Origin: Bugulina stolonifera
Lineage: Eukaryota > Bryozoa > Gymnolaemata > Cheilostomatida > Bugulidae
Assembly: GCA_935421135.1 (NCBI GenBank)
Contig: OW285189.1
Location: forward strand, 1,288,179-1,352,178
DNA length: 64,000 nt
Direction: 5' to 3'
Below, in pieces: positions 30,901 through 40,306 of the stretch. How positions within the stretch are numbered: position 1 is the first letter of the stretch; each line of letters begins with the position of its first letter. Both the position numbers and the translations under genes were made by a program. The notes below the pieces were generated by a model. The model was given only the letters and a program-made list of their open reading frames with translations, was not told the DNA's origin and ran no database searches.

Positions 30901-33900
30901 GGAGGAAAAATGTTTGATGAACAAGTGATTCTAGCCGAGCTATCTCACACATTGAGGGCGGTAAGTAAAGGCCCAAGACAATGTAAGGTGGTTCATAACA
31001 TCAGGCTATAATTAATACCTTCGTGTTAACTTTGTTTATCGGCAACTAGTGAGTGGATATACTATCAGTCCGTTCTTAGTGATGTCATCCTGTGCCTACT
31101 ATGTAACATAATTATATACACTTACACACTGTCTACTATGTAACATATGTACACATACATACTGCCTACTATGTAGCACATACACCTACGTATTACTTAC
31201 AATGTCAGTGAAATGTAAATGTACAAGTGTACTATTACTATAATGCTGTAGGACATCCTGAGCCATAACTGCCAAGCACTGATACACACCGTACCATTTT
31301 TTGTCAATGCTGACCCCAACTTTGTGAGCGATGTAATAGCTAAGCTGAGCTATGAGATGTACATGCCCGGAGAACTCATTGTTAAGATGAATACCAAAGG
31401 GGATAGCATGTTTTTTATTCAAGAAGGTAGCAAACTATACTGCTTATACTATGATACTGAGCAATACCACCAGTATAACTTAGACCGGCTCCTTACAAAA
31501 TTTGTACAACCCACAGTTTTATTGGCGGAGAAATAGGCAAAGCCACCAGTTTTTTGATGCAGTGTTTATGTCTGAATTGCGCTGACCTAGGGCACCATGT
31601 ATTCAAGCTAGCTACATGTACATGAATATCTAGTTTAAATCACTATTGGTGTATATTTGATGAGCTAGGTAGTTCTATAGATGTGGACACAAGTTCCTGG
31701 CTGGTCTCAATACATTTCCTTGCAAGAAAATATGACAGGAAGAAGATTTTTGCCTTGTGATTGTTTGTCAAATCCTAGGTTATTAACTTATCCACGATGC
31801 AATTCCTCATTCATCTAAAATCATGAAAATTAATTAAGCGCCTGTATATAAATATTCACAATTCAACCTCAAAAGTTTGTTATTTGTAAAATCGGTCTAA
31901 CTACAATATATACATGTAACTGGATAGACAAAGCTCCCAAGTTGACTGGTTATACACATACCAGTATTTTATGTAACATTTATATGTCCCATCAAATACA
32001 TAATAATATAGTTGGTCATGTACTGGACATACTGACTTTATGTTGCAATATACATGTACATGTATGTGTGCAAATAGCATACACGCTATATGCATGTGTA
32101 TACATGTATATACATGTATATACATGTATATACATGTATATACATGTATATACATGTATATACATGTATATACATGTATATACATGTATGTACATGTGCA
32201 CTGTGTGGCTCCACATACCTGCATGTGATAGATGTAAAAGACAGTTTATTTATATTACATTACAATATAACTATTATATGATATATTCAGAGAAATACAG
32301 CATAGATATTATGTTTATATATACAATATAAGTGGAGAGATTACTGGCTCATGCACTTCACGCTTGTATCTGGTTAGTAATTAGTGTGAGTAACATGATA
32401 TCTTTACACCATTGTGTTAGACATGAAAGTGTTGAATAGCTCAGAATTGGATTGTTCATAATATCAGCTGTGTGTAAGCACATACGTAATAACATTGATT
32501 ATAAGATCTATTTATTGTACTGTAATAATTATAGCATAGCCTGTCTAACATGGGCACAATCTCATTGCATCTCATATGCATTGTTTACCAATTAGTGTGC
32601 ACACACTACACAGCCAGTAGATACTCCTAAAACTGCACTAATAAACAAGAGTAGACCGGGTTCCCGCTCCGTCCCATCCCATCCCATCCCATCCCATCCC
32701 ATCCCATCCCATCCCATCCCATCCCATCCCATCCCATCCCATCCCATCCCACCCCACCCCACCCCATCCCATCCCATCCCATCCCATCCCATCCCATCCC
32801 ATCCCATCCCATCCCATCCCATCCCATCCTACCCCACCCCATCCTACCCCACCCCACCCTATTCTACCCTACCCTACCCTACCCTGTCCTATCCTGTCCT
32901 GTCCGTCCCTTTCCGTCCCACCCCACCCCACCCCACCCTACCCTACCCTATCCTATCCTAATCTATCCTATTCTCTCAGAGAGATTGAGAGTGGATAACT
33001 CCTTATGTATGGATAGTAGCTTATAAGCACCATTCTCAAATAGTATTCCAAGAGCTTAGCTTGAGGAAGAGATGCTATATTGTACCCACAGGTGACACTG
33101 TCCCATAGCCACACCTCCTCTACTTCCTGTACTGCTACCATAATCCCTAAGCTAGTACATGTAGCTTATGACTGTATACTTGTAAAGGGGAAGCTAACTC
33201 CCATATAATATAACAGTGTAGCAGTACTTTCTCTCTTTAATAGGTTTAGTGGAAGTAGTTGATGAGACTAATGATAAGGTGGTGACCAGGCTGTCAGACG
33301 GCTCTTACTTTGGAGGTAAAACATACATGTACATGTGCTCAAGTCATATGCTGTATTTTATACATGTACATTTAGATATGTGTATATACTTCACGTATTG
33401 CATAATGATATTATATATATACATGTATTATATATATGTGTATACAGTCATGTACACTGTATATACATGTATGTACATGTACATGTATATACAATGTACA
33501 TTGTACAATATGTACTTGTATATACATGTGCGTATTATACATGTACATGTAATATGATAACGCATACATTATTTATCATGCTGTAGCCAGATGGAAACAG
33601 CATATTCACATGAGAAGTTGTCCTCTCTCTCTTTTTTCTAGCGTTCTGGGGAAAGAGAAATACTGTGCATTAATAGCAGTTGTTATATTTGCATGTTTTA
33701 ATTAATATGGTAGAGAAAGTAGCGGTATATTATATTCTGAAGTCTTATGGGTGGTTTGGAACCTAGGTTATGGTCGACACGTCTTCACTGATGTTAGCAA
33801 CTACACAGCAAATTGAGTGATGTCATGTCAATGTCATCCATTTGATGCACGTTTCTTGACAGCGCTGTTCTTGTAGCCATGTGTACTATGTATTACTGTA

Positions 33901-36900
33901 TGGCAATGATATACATGTACATGAACGTCAACACATTGTTGTATCAACAAGTGAGAGTGTAAATAATGTAAAATGTGTTTAGCCACATACGTGATGTATA
34001 CAGTTCAACATAGCATGTTCAGGGACTATGAACATTACTGCATCAGTGTAACATGTGCGTGAGCAGTTTATTAGTAAGAAAGAAAACGTAATTATTACTA
34101 CTTACAGAAATTAGCTTACTAACAAACCAGAAAAGGATGGCTACAGTGAGGGCGGCAACATACTGCAACCTCTTTTCCTTGGCCAGAGTAGACTTTGACC
34201 TCATTCTAACGAGCTATCCATTGATGAAGAGGACTTTAGAGACTATCGCAGCCCAGAGACTCCACCATCTTGGTAAAGATCCGGCTATGGTGACCTCCAG
34301 AGAGAGTCTTTTAGATGATATCAATGGTATACAGAGAGTCATACAGGTGAGCGTAATGAGAAATCAATGGCCTACAGGAGGTCATGCAGGTATGTGCAGT
34401 GAGAAATTAATGGTATACAAAAGGCCGCACAGGTGACTGTAGTGAGAGATCAATGGCATGGTCTATGTAGAGATTGCTTCAGCATCTGCATCAACACCTA
34501 GTAGGCAGAGGTGTGAAAGGAAACAAAATAGCATGTGCAGTATAAAACGGAGTATCGTATTAGTTGTACTTAGTGTTCAAAGTGTGGTTATACAGGAGAA
34601 TACGGTGTGTACCCACTTCGATTTTAGTGATTTTATGGCCAGCAGGCGTGTCCTCTCATTTTAATAGCTAGTTTTCCCCATACAGTCACTGTGGACCTGA
34701 TAGAGTAGTGGTAGAGTGCTGGACTATCATTCATAGGGTTTTGAATTCGAATCTCACCAGAGCATGATCTTTTCTCATTTTAGTAATTCACTAACTTCTT
34801 AGCTACTATAAGATTAAATGGATAGCTATACAACGCTTATCTGTAAGATTACATGTACCGCTTCGAACACAGGTTGTACTACATTTGCACTGTATCGCAT
34901 AGTTGTACTGCATTATTTATGCTGGCATGACATAGTTGTGCTAATATTAATAACGCCAACAAGAGCGAGATCGAATAGCTAGTTATGCCAAAAGCATCTC
35001 ATATCTTAAGGCTCAAGCGTATGGTCCTGAGGTGATGTGGAGAGGGGTATCATGTGCTCTCAGTGAAGAGTGCTGCTCTGTATCAAAGGGGCAGCACATG
35101 TACCTGCTTCTCTCCCACATGTACCTGGTTGGATTGCTGAGCGAGGGTTGCGTGGTAAAGGCTCACCACCGCCTCACTGAAGGTGTGCGATTACTCAAAT
35201 AATAATAATGGCAGACCCTCATTTCTGAGTATGTCGTGGTATTTTATACCACGGCTAGGTGTGTCTTATCAAGTGGTGTGTGAGCTTACCAAGTTCTCAC
35301 CACCACTCTTTATACTGCATATACCAGACTGGGTCCAAGTCATAGATTTGACTTGACTTGCCAAGTCAAGTCAAGTCACAAGTCGACTTGACTTGAACTT
35401 GCCAACTTGCTGACTTGATTTGACTTTGACTTGCGCATCAATGTGACTTCACTAGGACACATGAATGACTTGTGATTTCAACTTTACTTTGACTTGTACA
35501 TCAATGTGACTTGACTTGACTTGACTTAGACACTTGAATGACTTGTGATTTTGACTTGGGTTCTGCCAAGTCAATCTGGCAAATAAAAAATTTGTACAGT
35601 GTTTAGCCAACATGGAAAAAAAGGTCTCAATTGCCTACGTATTTATCATTTTTACTAAATCAGTGCTACTAGCAGCACTCAAAGTATTTCAAGGTTAGCT
35701 ATGAGGATACACAATTCAGGCAATATCTAGGCTGCGTGTACGCGAGACTACACAACGACAATGCATAGTCACAAGTACACACAGTGCAAGTAGTGTAAGT
35801 GTAGCATAGGTGTGGTGTAAATAGTGAATACAATGTACAGTACAACAATTACTAGAGTTAAATTGCAGGACTGGCCAAAGGACACTCTGTGCTGTATCAC
35901 GTGCTGTTTATAGCTATGTAACACTGCATCACCATTACAATATACAGTATACAATACTATATGACCAGTCTCGACCGTAGTGCCAATAATACTACTTATA
36001 TAGACTAGTTTTTTACCATGATTGCATAACATACATGTACATGCCCTGCTACACCTTGGCATAGGTTTTTCATGGATTGGAATGCCTACCAAAAGAAAAA
36101 AATGATGTTTTGAAAAATTTAAAATTTTTTGAAGTTGTATTCCACTTGACTTGCATTTCGACTTGACTTGACTTGACTTGACTTGACTTGACTTTGACTT
36201 TGACTTTGACTTGACTTGACTTTGACTTGACTTGACTTTGACTTGACTTGTGACTCGCATGACAACTGATTTGACTTGACTTGACTTGAGGCAGCACTGA
36301 CTTGACTTGGACTTGACTTGCCTCAAAAATTTTAGAAATAACTTGACTTGTTGACTTGCAAGTCGGCTTGGACCCAACTCTGGCATATACTGCATGTAAT
36401 GTAGTTAGTTAGTGTACATTATGGACTGCAGGTAATGTAGTTAGTGTACACTATATACTGCAGGTAATGTAGTTAGTGTACACTATATACTGTAGGTAAT
36501 GTAGTTAGTGTACACTATATACTGCAGGTAATGTAGTTAGTGTACACTGTGTATTGCAGGTAAATCAGGACCTTCATTCAGATGACGAGGAGCACGCATT
36601 CGTAGAGGAAGACGCCCCCAATGACAACCAATTCCTTACGGCTGTGAAGAGTTTCTTCACCACTGATTCGGACAGAAATAGACAGTTACTGAGACCAAAC
36701 AGTTATATTTCCTCTCCTAAGAAGGTCAAGGAGACTCCCAGCTACAGGTATCTATTAAAACTTTGTATTTTCTGTAGATGTACGGGGGGGGGGGGGGGGG
36801 GGGGAGGGGAGGAGAGGAGGTGTAGCTAGAAAAATTCAAGGAGTGTATCCAGACAGTGGTAATGTATAATGATATAATACTGAATCACTGAGTTGAATTA

Positions 36901-38866
36901 GAAATGCTATATAACTACATGTACTTGCTCTATCACACTTTGATAAAATGATCGACTAAGAGAGCAACTTCAGGTTAAGATCTTAGCCAAGTATTTTGTT
37001 AGACTAGGCTAAGATCAATTAACAATAGCCCACTTTGTGTTTGGCCAATAGGTTGCCACTGTGTGATTGTAGCTGCTGTGTTCGAAGATTACCATACCAA
37101 TGGTGTATTTGTAGCAACTATAGCAAGTTCACTAAACAGCAATTATATTACAAAATCTTTCAAGTTTTTGCAGCAAAGAGACAACTACATGTAATTCTAT
37201 GCTGCATAATAGAGTGTCAGTCAGTGTTCGAAGTGTGGTTATACGGTAGTATGCGGTGTGCACCCACCTCAATTTTAGTGGGTACACGGCCAGCAGGCGT
37301 GTACTCTCACGTTAATGGCTAGTTTTCCTCATAAAGTCACTGCTGATCTGATAGTGTAATGGTAGAATACTTGAATATCATTCATAATGACATGGGTTAG
37401 AATCCCACCAAAGCACAATTTATTTTTCACTCTAGTAATTCACTAATTTGGTAGCTAATATAAGCTATAGCTATACAATACCAATTTGTAAGATTGCCCT
37501 AAGATTGCATGCACAGTGTACCCACCTCATTTTTTCCACTTTGGACACTGGTGTCAGGTCTTGTTCCTAAAGAATCACTGTTACCGTTTTTGTTTACATT
37601 TTGAGACACCTATGTGCTCTCTAGTGCCGCTTCATGTCTGGTTACTTGAATTTTATTCTAATCGGCTAACTAAACCAAATGCACATGTACACTTGTCAGG
37701 TGCGTTTACACTGCTGCAATTTTTGCTGCAATTTTGTCTGATGCAACCTGTTTGAGGTTGCAATGTCGGAGTCTGTGTTGAAGCCATGCAACAGTGTTGG
37801 GTTGAAACGACAGGTCAGAGGGCGTGGCAAAAAGCTACAGCCAATGAAACAACAAATGCGCAAGTGAAGGGTGTGTTTAACAGGAAATGGTATCGCAGTA
37901 ATACCGCACATGTAGACATACTTTTATTCTATTAGCTGTAAAATTTATCGCCCTCCGATGGTTTTTATGAAGTTGCAGCAGTGTAAACACATTTGTCGGT
38001 GCCTGAGTTGGTAATGCAACTTCAACTGCAACTTGCGTGCAACTAGTTGCAGCTTTGTTGCAGTCGGAGTTGCATGCAACCTGCAGTGTAAACGTACCTT
38101 TAGTTTCATAGTTTGCAGTGTAAACGTACCTTTAGTTTCATAGTTTGCAGTGTAAATGTACCTTTAGTTTCATAGTTTGCAGTGTAAACGTACCTTTAGT
38201 TTCATAGTTCGCAGTGTAAACGTACCTTTAGTTTCATAGTTTGAGAGAAGAGGGAAGAGTGTTTCCCTACCTTATAAACAGACGAATGATTCGTATGATT
38301 TCAACTACATTATGCATCACATGTGTACGAGTACATGAATAAACACTGAATTAGGAATATAATGACTCATGTATATCATAATCATAATATGATGTTTCCA
38401 TCTGCCAGTTCATCTGGTATAACAGTTATATTACGTGCATATAATGTATAACAGATGGATTTCTACAGTCATAACTGTACAAACTGTATATCACTGTAAG
38501 TATATACACCTACATGTACATAAATTAGATTTTACAGCACTTTACTCTGTCTATGTTTACAGGGCAGTATCGAGAGTACGGAGTAATCTCCACCACCTCG
38601 TCGCACCACTTGCCGTACCAGCGGGACCTCCTCGGAGGGCAAAGAGCTCAATTGAACTATCAAGGATGAGAGCCAACTCGCATACCGGTGCCGCTACAAC
38701 CCCACTAGGTAAACACTCACCAACCTTGGACAGGAATGCCAATCACTTCCTGCAGACTCCTCCCACCTCCCCTCTAAGCACTAAAAACATTAAATCAGTA
38801 ACTGTTTCAGCAGAAGATGTGACTACCTCTTCTAAGAAGCGGAAAATTGGGATAAATACTCCCTGA
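18988..38866 (+). CDS. HCN: HCN-type hyperpolarisation-activated, cyclic-nucleotide-gated cation channel
   Basis: Plasma-membrane cation channel of the HCN family, 922 aa. Exons: 18988-19643, 22021-22224, 27443-27606, 29098-29348, 29748-29897, 30227-30445, 30814-30960, 31252-31426, 33244-33315, 34108-34346, 36560-36747, 38563-38866 (TGA). All phases agree. Residues 1-218 form a low-complexity cytosolic N-terminus; residues 219-287 are the HCN domain (MKLFGS, WIIHP). S1-S2 lie in exon 3. S4 (residues 394-421) has Arg/Lys every third residue. The pore exon carries MLCIGYG (GYG 498-500), then S6 with [14 protein letters not shown]-linker residues 548-597 include [13 protein letters not shown]. 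The CNBD spans 598-759 ([17 protein letters not shown]). In the phosphate-binding loop the Arg is kept (R689) but the following Thr is Met (M690). Length matches vertebrate HCN1/2 (about 890 aa). ATG 18988 is chosen because the frame continues without upstream ATG. A second, diverged paralogue follows downstream. Confidence 0.93.
19644..20095. repeat. 16-bp minisatellite starting at an exon-1 splice donor
   Basis: Unit GTAGCTGGTACGTGCT, about 28 copies. It starts directly at the donor of HCN exon 1 (CACAG|GTATGTGCTATGGCTGG); the first units keep GTATGTGCT and later ones carry GTACGTGCT. Confidence 0.93.
20863..21010. repeat. (AAAC)n microsatellite
   Basis: About 37 tetranucleotide units with two AAGC interruptions. 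Intron 1 of HCN. Confidence 0.97.
21078..21783. repeat. 353-bp tandem duplication
   Basis: 21078-21430 is repeated at 21431-21783, nearly identical (one visible change, CACTGTAAT against CACTTTAAT), followed by short GCACTATGTACT repeats. It contains an inner run of TATACACAATAACAGGCT units. A recent duplication in HCN intron 1, or an assembly duplication. Confidence 0.92.
22228..23560. repeat. 11-bp minisatellite, about 120 copies
   Basis: Unit TATATGTACTG with TATATATACTG and TATGTGTACTG variants. It starts within a few bases of the HCN exon 2 donor at 22225. ORFs of over 400 aa across it are artefacts. Confidence 0.95.
24550..24712. repeat. 13-bp minisatellite
   Basis: Unit ACTGGTCCTACAG, about 12 copies with TTCTACA variants. 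HCN intron 2. Confidence 0.85.
26268..26362. repeat. 27-bp tandem repeat, three copies
   Basis: Unit TAAGTACGTGCATACACTAT + GTACATG. HCN intron 2. The rest of intron 2 (23561-27442) shows no exon or named element apart from the 13-bp array. Confidence 0.8.
27640..27735. repeat. Short 24-bp repeat just after HCN exon 3
   Basis: Four units of ACAGGTGTTGTTCTAGGGCT + ACAT. It begins about 30 bp beyond the donor at 27607 and contains CAGGTGTTG, a donor-like string, in each unit. Confidence 0.75.
27830..27950. mobile_element. Fold-back element, family FB1 copy B
   Basis: TTTCGATTTTATTCCTAATA ... TCCAAGCATCATCAGATGATGCTTGG ... GGAATAAAATCGAAA form a hairpin. It is followed by the same tail as copy C (ATGCGT, ACTATTTAT, AAACTACTAGC). 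Confidence 0.6.
30227..30445 (+). other. HCN: Pore and S6 exon of the first HCN channel
   Basis: 219 bp, phase 0-0. Encodes the P-helix, selectivity filter CIGYG and S6. The filter is followed by Gln where vertebrate HCNs have Arg. The flanking junctions are ttgtag at the acceptor and CAT|gtgagt at the donor. It has the same length and phase as the pore exon at 48584-48802, the clearest sign that the two channels are duplicates. Confidence 0.93.
32095..32190. repeat. 10-bp (TACATGTATA)n repeat
   Basis: About ten self-complementary units; can form cruciforms. HCN intron 8. Confidence 0.9.
32672..32960. repeat. (ATCCC)n pentanucleotide satellite
   Basis: About 58 units, C-rich on the plus strand and G-rich on the minus, with ACCCC and ACCCT interruptions towards the right. 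HCN intron 8. Confidence 0.96.
34556..34860 (+). mobile_element. tRNA-derived SINE, copy 1
   Basis: Carries a tRNA-like region with an A-box-like GATAGAGTAGTGGTAGAGTG and a B-box-like GAATTCGAATC, preceded by AGTGTTCAAAGTGTGGTTAT and followed by a shared tail (AGTAATTCACTAACTT). A diverged second copy lies 2.7 kb downstream in the same orientation. Boundaries approximate. Confidence 0.7.
35325..36382 (-). mobile_element. hAT-type non-autonomous element, copy 2
   Basis: 1058 bp, inverted relative to copy 1 at 3786-4874 and alike throughout. Ends CAGACTGGGTCCAAGTC and GGCTTGGACCCAACTCTG, with an exact 8-bp target duplication GCATATAC (35317-35324, 36383-36390). It sits in HCN intron 10. The 208-aa ORF across it is internal to the repeat and shows no transposase motif. 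Confidence 0.9.
36395..36559. repeat. 32-bp minisatellite ending at the HCN exon 11 acceptor
   Basis: Unit GTAATGTAGTTAGTGTACAC + TATATACTGCAG, five copies. The last copy becomes the splice acceptor of exon 11 (GTATTGCAG|GTAAATCAG). Confidence 0.9.
37205..37505 (+). mobile_element. tRNA-derived SINE, copy 2
   Basis: Aligns with 34556-34860: GTGTTCGAAGTGTGGTTATA, CAGCAGGCGTGT, GATAGTGTAATGGTAGAA (A-box region), GGGTTAGAATCCC (B box), then AGTAATTCACTAATTTGG. HCN intron 11. Confidence 0.7.
37699..38099. mobile_element. Probable MITE with GTTTACACTGC ends
   Basis: Left end AGGTGCGTTTACACTGC, right end GCAGTGTAAACGTACCT, about 400 bp, rich in TTGCAACTGCAA-type words. No target duplication is recognisable because the right end is tandemly copied. 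Confidence 0.55.
38098..38236. repeat. 33-bp tandem repeat derived from the MITE end
   Basis: Four units of CTTTAGTTTCATAGTTTGCA + GTGTAAACGTAC; each carries the terminal sequence of the adjacent MITE. Confidence 0.85.
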
Positions 38867-39434
38867 ATATACACACAGTACACTAGTTATATTTGTAATA
38901 ATATGCACTACTTACAATGTAGGTTTGAATGTACACTAGTTGATAATTCGCACTACTTAGGTTTTTGTCTGTGGTTGGAGAGGAGGGGTTAAACTGTGAA
39001 AACATCTCTATTCTGCTTCACTGAGGAGAGCAGGCGCTGAAACAATAGCAAGGCTTTATTCACGTGTGAATTTGTTGTATAAGTTTATGATCGGAGACAC
39101 CACTTGTATTCTCTGAGATATCTGGTAGGTTTATGATGTAATGAAGTAGAGTAATTAAATACTCTTTATAGGGGGATGGAATATGTATATATATAGGCTG
39201 AAATTATGACCATTCTACATGTATGTCTTTTGATGAAGTTGTATTACATGTACTTTCTAAGAAAAATATTTGATCCTATAAAGTCTATGTCCATGAACAT
39301 GAACATAGCTGTTAGTAATGCACTCTATGGAATGCCAGTTAAATGGTATAGGTGTATACAGAATATACCCAACAGTACGTCCACCAATACCTTAAATACG
39401 TATATTTTTGTATCTAAAGTTATATTTTAATTGA

Positions 39435-39440
39435 AATAAA
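39435..39440 (+). terminator. Candidate polyadenylation signal of the first HCN gene
   Basis: AATAAA about 570 bp after the TGA stop, in AT-rich sequence and before the next gene begins at 40307. Position only; the cleavage site is not visible. Confidence 0.4.
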
Positions 39441-39689
39441 AAATAGAAATGTCATCATGTCTATTTTGGTATTCTGTAATAACATGGGCACTGCTAAATC
39501 CTATCTGCTTTATTCTCCATGCACTCTCCAGCTTTCAGGATATCTAATGTACTGAGCTGTTGGTGGGATACCATAATTAGAGCCCTTTCAGACTACCATT
39601 TATACTAACTACTAGCGGCGAATGGCCAACTCTAACCACAACTATATTATATAGTGCAGGGCAGGCCAAAGTTTTTTTTGAGGCGGGTC

Positions 39690-40105
39690 ACATATATGGG
39701 TAGATATAAGTTATATATGGGTAGATATAAGTTATATATGGGTAGATATACATGTAAGTTATAATTATATGGGTAGATACAAGTAATACATGGGTAGATA
39801 CAAGTAATACATGGGTAGATACAAGTAATATATGGGTAGATACAAGTAATACATGGGTAGATACAAGTAATACATAGATAGATGCAAGTAATATATGGGT
39901 AGATACAAGTATATATGGGTAGATACAAGTTATATATGGGTAGATACTAGATACAAGTTTTATGTGGGTAGATACAAGTTATACCTGTATATGGGTAGAT
40001 ACAAGTTTTTATGTGGGTAGATAAAGGTGACATGCAGATAGGTACAAGCAATATACGGGTAGATATCCGGAATATATGGGTAGATATAAGTGATATATGG
40101 GTAGG
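39690..40105. repeat. About 21-bp minisatellite
   Basis: Unit ATGGGTAGATACAAGTAATA + C, about 20 imperfect copies between the two channel genes. Confidence 0.9.
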
Positions 40106-40306
40106 TACAAGTTATATACACATTGCTTGATCAAAATAGTCGTAGAACTGAATAATGAAACGTAAAATACAATATGGGAAGCAAAACAATGAAGCAGCTC
40201 AAGTAAAAATGCAACAATAGGGTGTAGAACTACTGAGCTCACAGGGATTACTGATTCTTTCATAAATATATTATCATAAAATTGGTGGGAATGAATCAGT
40301 GAAAAC

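Larger units (their letters stand above)
38867..40306. other. Intergenic region between the two HCN genes
   Basis: 3' untranslated sequence of the first channel to about 39460, then a 21-bp minisatellite (39690-40105), then about 200 bp of ordinary sequence before the first ATG of the OTU-HCN gene. No other coding signal seen. The promoter of the second gene, if separate, must lie in this 1.4 kb. Confidence 0.6.

Noticed and set aside
34690..34765. Functional tRNA gene
   Set aside because: A/B-box-like motifs are present, but a full cloverleaf cannot be drawn and the sequence is repeated with diverged copy 2; it fits a SINE.
35769..36395. 208-aa minus-strand ORF as a transposase
   Set aside because: It lies in the hAT MITE, is mostly pentamer repeat ([10 protein letters not shown]) and has no transposase motif.
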